A stretch of 64,000 nucleotides of DNA from the NCBI GenBank assembly GCA_035293805.1, contig DATGMD010000040.1:62001-126000 (forward strand). The letters are read 5' to 3'. Position 1 is the first letter of the stretch. The number at the start of each line of letters is the position of its first letter. Positions 1 to 6,366 of this stretch are shown in pieces. The position numbers were made by a program, and so were the translations under genes. This stretch comes from JAJPHF01 sp035293805 (lineage in GTDB: Bacteria; Chloroflexota; UBA6077; JAJPHF01). The notes below the pieces were generated by a model that was not told where the DNA came from, searched no databases, and saw nothing but the letters and a program-made list of their open reading frames with translations.

Positions 1-174
1 GCGTGGTAGATTCTTCAGCTACCGACTGTAGGATACTACTGTTACAGGCGCAGTGCATGAATTTTTTTATCGGCGGTTATGCCGCCCAAACGGTGTTAAT
101 TGCGATTCCCCTCAACCCGTGCCCCTCAGCCCGGTCGGCAACCTCCTTTCACCTCTCCACCACCGTCTTTGTCC

Positions 175-369
175 CTAGTTCCCGCGGTCCCCGCCCTCTA
201 GTTGCTGCGCTACCCATTTCTCCAATTCAGTACGCGGAATACGCCGACTGCGACCGATCCGGATCGAGGGAATGGCCCCTTCCGTGAGTAGCGTGTAGAG
301 GTGCGCGCGCGAGATATCCAGGGCTTTTGCTGCGTCCTCAACTCGTAACAAGATGCGGTGATCCGCCAC
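175..369 (-). CDS. Excisionase-type helix-turn-helix protein (64 aa)
   Basis: Small MerR/excisionase-family DNA-binding protein. The core DAAKALDISRAHLYTLLTEG, followed by IPSIRIGRSRRIPRTELEKW, is the typical winged-HTH 'helix-turn-helix domain 17' pattern of Xis-like directionality factors. I chose the GTG at 369 because AGAGGGAG lies a few bases upstream and the family normally starts right before the HTH. A longer reading back to 585 adds only low-complexity Arg/Pro/Ala residues and is unlikely. Position beside a tRNA-Phe attachment scar and a recombinase remnant supports a role in excision of an integrated element. It could instead be a plain transcriptional regulator of that element. Confidence 0.72.
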   Translation of the reverse strand: MADHRILLRVEDAAKALDISRAHLYTLLTEGAIPSIRIGRSRRIPRTELEKWVAQQLEGGDRGN

Positions 370-700
370 GGTGACTCCCTCTCGTCCACAACTGTCCGGG
401 GTCGTAATTGTATATTTACCCGGCAACAAAATTGTACCGTGCGGTGGGAGAGAAAATCGTGCGGCGTAGCGAGAGCGGCCGGCGCTCGGGGCGCGGCGGC
501 GGCCTGGAGCAGCAGGCGCGCTCCCCCGAGGGACCGGGGCAGCGGCAGTCGTTGGCGATGCAGGGTGACAGCCATTGACAGCCACGCTGACAGCTACCGG
601 GGGCAGACGGCGGCTGCATAGCCTGGACCTCGGTGGACGGGAGGCCTTGATTTTATTGGGGTTCGTGGAGGTTGGTAGACTGTGGTGGACGAACCAACCA
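370..700. other. Non-coding stretch between the HTH gene and the attachment scar
   Basis: I see no convincing gene here. The first part (about 400-440) is AT-richer than its surroundings and probably carries the leftward promoter of the HTH gene. The end (about 671-700) contains GTTGGTAGA, which resembles a tRNA D-arm, but its spacing to the anticodon arm is wrong for an intact tRNA. Confidence 0.4.
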
Positions 701-747
701 CGACTGAAAATCGCAGTGTCGGCAGTTCGATTCTGCCCCTCGGCACC
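701..747 (+). other. 3' half of tRNA-Phe(GAA): attachment-site remnant
   Basis: Reads as the second half of a tRNA-Phe: a seven-base loop CTGAAAA with anticodon GAA, the 3' anticodon strand TCGC, a variable loop, a T-arm with stem GGCAG/CTGCC around TTCGATT, then acceptor strand CCTCGGC, discriminator A and CC. The matching 5' acceptor strand GCCGAGG and a proper D-arm are absent, so this is not a working tRNA. A tRNA 3' half of this size is the classical core left by tyrosine-recombinase elements. Its orientation puts the inserted element on the left and old chromosome on the right. I noticed no second copy in the window. Confidence 0.78.
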
Positions 748-770
748 CTCAGAACCCTAGCAAAATAGCC

Positions 771-803
771 AAAAAGAGAGACCCGCCGTTGTGGCGGGTC
801 TCT
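771..803 (-). terminator. Rho-independent terminator (leftward)
   Basis: Perfect 11-bp stem, 777-787 pairing with 793-803, around the loop GTTGT. A run of A at 771-775 lies before the stem on the plus strand, giving a U-tract for leftward transcripts. It would end transcription coming from the recombinase remnant at 972-1487, and may also insulate the tRNA scar. Confidence 0.75.
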
Positions 804-840
804 GCATGTTTGGCCCAACTCCCCCTTCAACTCCCTCTTA

Positions 841-952
841 TATCCGATCCGGCCCTGGGGTTCGCCGACGAGGCGGGCCCTCACCCCGACCCTCTCCCAG
901 AGGGAGAGGGAGTAAGGGAATGCCACCCCCGGATGCGGTATGAGCGGGTGTC
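841..952 (+). repeat. Dispersed ~110-bp palindromic repeat, copy 1
   Basis: Contains CCCTCACCCC, then a hairpin CCCTCTCCC-aga-GGGAGAGGG at 890-910, and ends in GGTATGAGCGGG. The same order of blocks appears on the minus strand at 49580-49692 and at 60976-61075, so this is a multi-copy intergenic element rather than local sequence. Confidence 0.7.
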
Positions 953-971
953 AGCGGAGCGCCGGCGGGTG

Positions 972-1487
972 TCACTGCGCCTGCTGGAGCCAGGCGTCTA
1001 TGCCGTCCGCGATCTCGCGGCGGCGCTCCTGCGCCAGGTGGCCGTAGATGTCGGCGGTGATCTGCACGCCGCTATGGCCGAGGAGCTTCGAGACTTCGTG
1101 TAGCGGCACGCCCTGCGCCAGCAGCCGCGACGCGGCCGTGTGGCGCAGGTCATGGAAGCGCCGGTGAGGCAGGCCGATCCGCGCGAGCAGCCGGATGTAC
1201 TCTGGGTAGACGTTGCGGGCGCTGAACGGCGTGCCGACCTTGGTGGTAAAGACGAGGTCTGACGCCTGCCAGCGGTCGCCGGCGAGCAGGCGCTGCTCTA
1301 GCTGGCGGGCGCGGTGGGCGCGAAGCTGGGCGACCAGCACGTCCGGGAGGTCGATCACGCGGCGCCCCTTCGCGTGCGTCTTGAGCGGCCGGAGCACCAG
1401 CTTGCCGTCTTGCTTCTGCAGTTGCTGGCGGACGTGCAGGCGCCGCGCCTCAAGGTCGACGTCGGCCCACTGCGGACTTGGTATCAC
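972..1487 (-). pseudogene. Tyrosine recombinase/integrase, C-terminal catalytic fragment
   Basis: About 171 codons matching the C-terminal half of phage-type integrases. Visible are the box II motif HDLRHTAASRLL, the late His in LLGHSG and the nucleophilic Tyr in ADIYGHL. The SAM-like core-binding domain and the first catalytic Arg, normally just before the WADVDLEARRL segment, are missing, and the frame opens only with a weak GTG at 1487. Family members are usually 350-400 aa, so this is a 5'-truncated and probably inactive relic. It ends about 220 bp from the tRNA-Phe scar, where an integrase gene is expected. Confidence 0.8.
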
Positions 1488-1681
1488 TCGGTAGTCGTAG
1501 TGGTAGCTGTGTAAGGGCTCGCGCTATGCTGGCCAACGACTTGTGCCTGATGAACAGCCGCTCCCTCCCGCCGGTGCCCCCTGCAGTGACCGAGCACCTC
1601 GGCCTCGTGAGCGCCCAAGGGCGCGCGGGTACGCGCTCGCGACCGCAACGTGGCAGGGTTCGCAGGCCGCTCGGCTAGACG

Positions 1682-4600
1682 CTATTCGGGCTCGAAGCCC
1701 TGGGTGCCGAACTTGAGGGCGCGGGCGTTCTCGGTGACCGTGCGGACGACGTTGTCGGGCGCGCCGGCGGGGATGTGGGCCTCGATCTCCAGGGTGACGG
1801 TGACGTCGGCGCCGACCAGGCCGGCGAGGTGGGCGATCACCTCCTCGGCCACGCGGCCGGCGTCGGAGCCCACCCTGATAGGGTTGAGGGCGACCGCGCC
1901 GTGGAAGCGCTTCGGGGCGGCGGGCGCGGGCCGCGGGTTGGGCGTCGGCGCCCCGCGGCCGTCGCCGTGGTCGTCGCCGGCCGGGCGCGGCTCGGGGCCC
2001 TGACCGCCGGGCGGGCGCGGCTCGGGGCCATCGCCGCCAGGCGAGGGCGGCGGCGCGCTCTCCCGGTCGAGCTGCTCCCCGGCGACGTCGGGCCGAACGA
2101 GCAGGCCCGTCAGGTTGTTCCCGGCGAGCACGTCGAGGCGGCCGGCGCGCAGGCCCACGTAGCGGCCGGTCGCCGCGTCGTAGCTGTCGGCGTAGGCGAA
2201 GGAGTCCTGGCGCCAGAGCAGCAGCCCCAGGCCGTCGCGGATGGCGCCGACGAGCACGGCGGGATCGCGCAGGCGCGGCAGGTAGACGTAGCGGGCGAAG
2301 TCGTCGGCGAGCTGCTTGATCTCGACATAGTCGCCGCGCCACAGGGGGATCTTGTCCAACTCCATCTTGAGGCGGGTGCCCGCCATGGCGGTGATGAGCA
2401 GCTCGTCGTGGCGCAGCTTCTTGCTGGCCCGCACGGCGAGAGCCTCGGAGCCTAACAGGCGGAACGCCTTCCACTCCAGCGCGCCCTGGGGCGAGGGCTG
2501 GACGGGCACGAGGAGCCACTGGTACGCCTCGGGCAGCCGCGCGACGATCGCGTCGTCGGCCGCCTTCTTCTGGGTCTCCGCCTGGCGCACCTGCTGGGCG
2601 GTGAGGTCGTCGGTGCCGCGACCGTTCACGATCCAGTCCCAGGCGAGGTAGCGGCGGACGGCTTCGTCGAGGTCCTGCAGGCGGGCCTGGTCCACGGCCA
2701 GGAAGACGAGCGTGTTGCGGTAGAGGCGGGGGGCGCTGCCGCGCGACTCCCAGATGGTCCTAGCGGCCGTCTCGGCCTTGTTGCCGGGCTCGCGGCTATA
2801 GGGATACTCGGGGCCGAGCACGACGAGGCGGGCGTCGAGGTCGTCGGGCACGTCGTGGCCGGAGTGGGGGAGCGGGTGGACGGCGGCGAAGTCCCCCTTG
2901 TCGCGCAGGTTAGCGCGCAGGCGCTTGCCGATCTCCTCGGCCACCTTGTCCGGCTCGCGCTGCAGCTGCTCGGCGCGGTCCTCGGCGAGCTTGGTCACCG
3001 TGGGCTGGATGGAGTACCAGTAGCGGGCGCCGTCCTGGTAGAGATAGGTGGCCGCGGTGCCGAGGCGGCGCAGGGCGTCGCCGAAGACGGCGGGCGACTC
3101 GCCCGGCATCACGCAGCCCAGCTTGATCTGGCGGTCCTCGACGCCGCGGTTGGCGGCGGTGGCCGTGGGGGCGGAGCCGAGGTAGATGGTGCGCGCCACG
3201 CGACGGGCGGCCTGGAAGCGGCCGAGGTTCGGCACCTCCTCGTCCAGGCGGTGGGGCAGGGCGCTCGGGCCGTCCACATCCTTCTCGATGACGGGCACCC
3301 AGTTGTCGGGCAGGTAGCGGGTCAGCTCAGTCTGGACGCGCGGGTCGTCGATGGGGACGCTCGCGGGCATGATGAGCGGGTTGCGGTCGCCGCGCTCCCA
3401 CAGGCTGTGGATGACGGCCGCCATGAGGCGCAGCACGCCGCGGGTGCGCTGGAACTTCACGAGCGTGGACCAGTCGGTGTAGAGGCGGTCGAACAGCTCG
3501 GGGTGGATCGGGTAGGCGTCGCGCAAGCGCTTCTCGTAGCTGGCGTCGCGGCAGTCGGATGGGAACTCCTGGGCCTGGGTGCGGTAGTGGTCGTAGAAGG
3601 CGCGCGCCACGCCGTCGCGGGCGGTGTACTGCTCGCGCTCGACCAGCGGCTCGAACAGGCGGCGGCGAACGATCTCGAAGCCCTCCTCGGCGCTGGCGGG
3701 GCGCCAGGAGGCCTCGACGCGGCCGACGACGTTGCGCAGCCGCTCCAGGGCCGCCCGCCCGCGCTCCCCGCCCACCTCGACGTCCTCGGCCACCGCGTGG
3801 GGCGAGGCCGCGCTATCGGAGGCGGGCAGGCTGACGACGAGCAGGCACTGCCGCGCCGCGCTGGCCGACTCGGTGAGCGCCTGGGCGAAGGTGAAGTGCG
3901 TCTCGAAGCTGCCGCCGGGCAGGTCGGGGGCATCGTGGAGCTGGCGCGCGTAGGCCACCCACTCGTCGATCAGGAGCAGGCAGGGGCCGTAGGCGTTCAT
4001 CAGCTCGCGCAGCACGTCGCCGGGGCTGGTAGCGCGCTCGTCGTCGGCCTGCACGCGGGCAAAGGCCGCTGGGCCGCCGAGCTGCCAGGCCAGCTCGCCC
4101 CAGAGCGTGCGGACGACCGTGCCGTCGGGCTTGACGACGGGGTTGCCGGGAGAGATGCGGTTGCCGACGAGCACGACGCGCCGCACGGGCGGGAGCTGGT
4201 CGACGCCCGCGTCGCGCAGCACGTCGGCGACGCCCAGCAGCGCGCGCGGCGGCGTGCCCGAGAAGAGATGGTAGAGGGCGAGCATGGAGTGGGTCTTGCC
4301 GCCGCCGAAGTTCGTCTGGAGCTGCACGACGGGATCGCCGCCCGTGCCCGCGAGGCGGCGCACGGCGTCGACGAGCAGCTGGCGCAGGCCGTCGGTGAGG
4401 AAGGTGCGGCGGTAGAACTCGACCGGGTCGCGGTACTCGTCGGCGCCCTCGCCCAGGTGGACCTGCCAGAGGTCGGCGGCGAACTCGGCCTGCTGGTACT
4501 GGCCGCTGGCCACGTCGCGGTGGGGGCTCACGACCTCGCGCCAGGGCCGGAGCGCCCCCGTGACGGGGCTCTCGACGGCGGTGCCGGCCGTGCGCCGCCG

Positions 4601-5050
4601 CTCGGCGCGCGCCTGCTCCTCGAAGACGAGGCGGCGCAGCTCCATCTTCATCTTCGCCACCTCGTCGGCCTGGGGGGCGGAGACGGCGGTGAGCAGGCGG
4701 GCGATCGAATCGAGCGCGCGGTCGGCGTCGTCGCTACTGAAGGCGTTCTGGTGCGCCCAGCGGTTGCGGCAGTCGCGCACCTCGAAGACGAGGCTGCGCT
4801 CGGCCTGGCCCAGCGTCTTGCGAAAGACGGTGTTCCACTGGTCGAGCAGCAGGCGGAGGAGGGCCGCGACATCGAGGTGCGGCTCGTCCTGGCCCTCGGG
4901 CCAGCTCAGGTCGTTGCGCCAGCCCACCGTGGCCTCGGTGATCCAGTACTTGCCGTAGTGCGCGTGCAGCTCGCGCTCGACGTAGGGGCGCAGCCCTTCG
5001 CGCAGCAGGTCGAGGGCCTTGCCGACGCGCTCGTGGTTCGTCATCGCCAT
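1682..5050 (-). CDS. DUF499 ATPase with N-terminal Swt1-type HEPN domain (BrxC/PglY-like)
   Basis: Large P-loop protein (1122 aa). Residues 1-125 resemble the Swt1-type HEPN domain and carry an R-x4-H motif (R95...H100 in RNRWAH), the signature of HEPN ribonucleases. The DUF499 ATPase follows, with a Walker A-like TNFGGGKTHS at 246-255 and Walker B LLLIDEW at 358-364. A Pro/Gly-rich linker near residues 990-1040 leads to a small C-terminal domain. DUF499 proteins include BrxC/PglY of BREX systems, thought to act as large ATP-dependent assemblies. ATG at 5050 has a GGAG upstream. It is last in the leftward defence cluster, separated from the methylase by a kinase pair and a repeat-flanked gene. 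No PglZ partner is nearby. The family is clear; the exact role is inferred. Confidence 0.88.
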   Translation of the reverse strand: MAMTNHERVGKALDLLREGLRPYVERELHAHYGKYWITEATVGWRNDLSWPEGQDEPHLDVAALLRLLLDQWNTVFRKTLGQAERSLVFEVRDCRNRWAHQNAFSSDDADRALDSIARLLTAVSAPQADEVAKMKMELRRLVFEEQARAERRRTAGTAVESPVTGALRPWREVVSPHRDVASGQYQQAEFAADLWQVHLGEGADEYRDPVEFYRRTFLTDGLRQLLVDAVRRLAGTGGDPVVQLQTNFGGGKTHSMLALYHLFSGTPPRALLGVADVLRDAGVDQLPPVRRVVLVGNRISPGNPVVKPDGTVVRTLWGELAWQLGGPAAFARVQADDERATSPGDVLRELMNAYGPCLLLIDEWVAYARQLHDAPDLPGGSFETHFTFAQALTESASAARQCLLVVSLPASDSAASPHAVAEDVEVGGERGRAALERLRNVVGRVEASWRPASAEEGFEIVRRRLFEPLVEREQYTARDGVARAFYDHYRTQAQEFPSDCRDASYEKRLRDAYPIHPELFDRLYTDWSTLVKFQRTRGVLRLMAAVIHSLWERGDRNPLIMPASVPIDDPRVQTELTRYLPDNWVPVIEKDVDGPSALPHRLDEEVPNLGRFQAARRVARTIYLGSAPTATAANRGVEDRQIKLGCVMPGESPAVFGDALRRLGTAATYLYQDGARYWYSIQPTVTKLAEDRAEQLQREPDKVAEEIGKRLRANLRDKGDFAAVHPLPHSGHDVPDDLDARLVVLGPEYPYSREPGNKAETAARTIWESRGSAPRLYRNTLVFLAVDQARLQDLDEAVRRYLAWDWIVNGRGTDDLTAQQVRQAETQKKAADDAIVARLPEAYQWLLVPVQPSPQGALEWKAFRLLGSEALAVRASKKLRHDELLITAMAGTRLKMELDKIPLWRGDYVEIKQLADDFARYVYLPRLRDPAVLVGAIRDGLGLLLWRQDSFAYADSYDAATGRYVGLRAGRLDVLAGNNLTGLLVRPDVAGEQLDRESAPPPSPGGDGPEPRPPGGQGPEPRPAGDDHGDGRGAPTPNPRPAPAAPKRFHGAVALNPIRVGSDAGRVAEEVIAHLAGLVGADVTVTLEIEAHIPAGAPDNVVRTVTENARALKFGTQGFEPE

Positions 5051-5064
5051 CGCGTTACTCCGTC

Positions 5065-5096
5065 GAGGAGTGAGGGGAGAGGAGTGAGGAGTGAGA
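5065..5096 (+). repeat. 32-bp direct repeat, left copy, with inverted tail to ~5140
   Basis: A GAGGAGTGAG-rich 32-base unit identical to 5512-5543. In each copy it is followed by a pyrimidine-rich tail (TCGCTTCTCGC..., ending near CTCACTCC) that partly complements the first half. The two units bracket the four-helix-bundle gene. Confidence 0.8.
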
Positions 5097-5131
5097 GGGG
5101 ACCGTCCCTGTCGCTTCTCGCTTCTCGCTGC

Positions 5132-5500
5132 TCACTCCTCCCCCCTTGGCGTTCGCCTGCGATTGCGGCGCATCGTGGTCAGGATTCGGCTGGTCTGGTC
5201 GAGCAGGGACCGTAGCTCGCGCGTCTCCAGGGGCGGGAACCAGGCAAGCTGTTCGCACAGCGTCAGGAGGGTTTCGACCTCCGCCAAGGACCCCTGCGCG
5301 ATCGCCAAGAACTGCGCCTTCTCCCAGTCTGACTCACGCGTCCAGCCCTCGGCGACATTCGCGGGAATCGAGATCGCCGCGCGGGTGAGCTGGGAGCGCA
5401 TCCCGTAGGTCTCTTCGCGGGGCAGCAGCGGCGCCAGGCGATACACCTCCCGGGCAGCGGCCATCGCTCGCTGCCAGAGGATCGTCTCGCGGTAGTGCAT
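5132..5500 (-). CDS. Four-helix bundle protein (S23/IVS-protein family)
   Basis: A 122-aa all-helical protein of the family first seen as open frames in 23S rRNA intervening sequences (TIGR02436 type). The hallmark is SQLTRAAISIPANVAEG at residues 36-52, together with the LAEVETLLTLCEQL helix. Such proteins form pentameric bundles related to the Avd protein of diversity-generating retroelements; their own function is unknown. The gene sits alone between two long direct repeats inside the defence cluster, as if it arrived as a cassette. I see no template/variable repeat or reverse transcriptase, so no retroelement can be claimed. Confidence 0.82.
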   Translation of the reverse strand: MHYRETILWQRAMAAAREVYRLAPLLPREETYGMRSQLTRAAISIPANVAEGWTRESDWEKAQFLAIAQGSLAEVETLLTLCEQLAWFPPLETRELRSLLDQTSRILTTMRRNRRRTPRGEE

Positions 5501-5511
5501 GCTTGCTCCGG

Positions 5512-5543
5512 GAGGAGTGAGGGGAGAGGAGTGAGGAGTGAGA
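5512..5543 (+). repeat. 32-bp direct repeat, right copy, with inverted tail to ~5588
   Basis: Identical over 32 bases to 5065-5096 and in the same orientation, again followed by a CTTCTC-rich tail. The tail runs into the 3' end of the small gene 5579-5776. Confidence 0.8.
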
Positions 5544-5578
5544 AGGGTGAGTCCCTCTCACTTCTCGCTTCTCACTTC

Positions 5579-5776
5579 TCACTGCTCAATATCGGCTGGA
5601 ATGTCCTCAGGCGGGATCCAGACTACCTGGTCGTCGCGCCAGACGGCGACGGGATTGCCCGCGCGCTTGTGGCCCAGCAAGGCTTCTCGGATGGCCTGGC
5701 GGATGGCTTCCCGAATGCAGGGCAGGTCGTCCACGCGCTCGGCGGGGGAGCGTTCAGAATCGGATGTTCGCGTCAT
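5579..5776 (-). CDS. Small protein paired with zeta-like kinase (possible antitoxin)
   Basis: A 65-aa protein with an amphipathic helix (IREAIRQAIREALLGHKRAG) followed by a short C-terminal strand region VAVWRDDQVVWIPPEDIP. I do not recognise a named family. Its ATG overlaps the stop of the upstream zeta-like gene by four bases (ATGA), showing tight translational coupling. That arrangement, the small size and a toxin-type kinase upstream suggest an antitoxin or regulator, but this is inference. The gene order (kinase first) differs from classical epsilon-zeta. Confidence 0.65.
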   Translation of the reverse strand: MTRTSDSERSPAERVDDLPCIREAIRQAIREALLGHKRAGNPVAVWRDDQVVWIPPEDIPADIEQ

Positions 5777-6363
5777 CCCTGCCTCCTCATGAGCGCCTCC
5801 CAGGCTCGGACGTCCAGAATCGCGGCCGGCTGCGCGGCGCGGCCGGTCGCCAAGAGACGGGGTTCATCTGCTGTGGAATTGTCGAACATCTGCCAGGAAT
5901 CGACCACCTCACGATAGAGAGCGAAGAAGTTGCGTAGCCCGGCGGCGAACCGCCGGCGGACGACGGCTTCTGGTACGGCATGGCCACCCCCACGCACGCG
6001 CTCCCGGACCCGCGCCACGGCCAGCTCGGGGCTCGCGACGGAAAGAAACACCAAGTGCGCGCGATAGCCCGAGGTGCGCAGGCTCGTGAGCCAGGGCGCG
6101 AAGGTGCGGCTAGCAAGAGTGGTCTCGAAGGCGAAGCTCGCCCGCCGGCGCGCCAGCGACCGCAGACGTGCCAACATGACCCGGCCAGCGGCCACCGCCA
6201 CCATCTCGGGCCGGAAGGCAGACAGGCCCTGGGCGATGGTATCCGCGTTGACGAACTCTGTGACGGCGAGAGCGCCCTGGAGCAGCCGCGGCGCGATGGT
6301 GGACTTGCCGGCACCGTTCGGGCCGGCGATCACGACGACGAGCGGGCTAGTCGCGGCACTCAC
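5773..6363 (-). CDS. Zeta-toxin-like P-loop kinase
   Basis: A 196-aa P-loop kinase with Walker A GPNGAGKST at residues 14-22, then FVNADTIAQGLSAF, the substrate-site pattern of zeta toxins and their relatives, and a lid region with several Arg (VRERVRGGGHAVPEAVVRRRF). Zeta toxins phosphorylate UDP-N-acetylglucosamine; many chromosomal relatives have unknown substrates. It starts with GTG at 6363, three bases after the methylase stop, without a clear ribosome binding site, so it is likely coupled to the methylase. It overlaps the small gene downstream. A stress or abortive-infection role is plausible but not shown. Confidence 0.8.
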   Translation of the reverse strand: MSAATSPLVVVIAGPNGAGKSTIAPRLLQGALAVTEFVNADTIAQGLSAFRPEMVAVAAGRVMLARLRSLARRRASFAFETTLASRTFAPWLTSLRTSGYRAHLVFLSVASPELAVARVRERVRGGGHAVPEAVVRRRFAAGLRNFFALYREVVDSWQMFDNSTADEPRLLATGRAAQPAAILDVRAWEALMRRQG

Positions 6364-6366
6364 GGA

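Noticed and set aside
671..747. Complete tRNA-Phe gene
   Set aside because: The 5' acceptor strand and a correctly spaced D-arm are missing; only the 3' half fits.
2855..5215. 786-codon plus-strand open frame
   Set aside because: Antisense to the DUF499 gene; composition is Ala/Gly/Val/Arg-rich with no domain. High GC makes such long shadows common.
5065..5588. CRISPR-like or diversity-generating retroelement array
   Set aside because: Only two repeat units bracketing one gene, no spacers, no cas genes, no reverse transcriptase or variable repeat.
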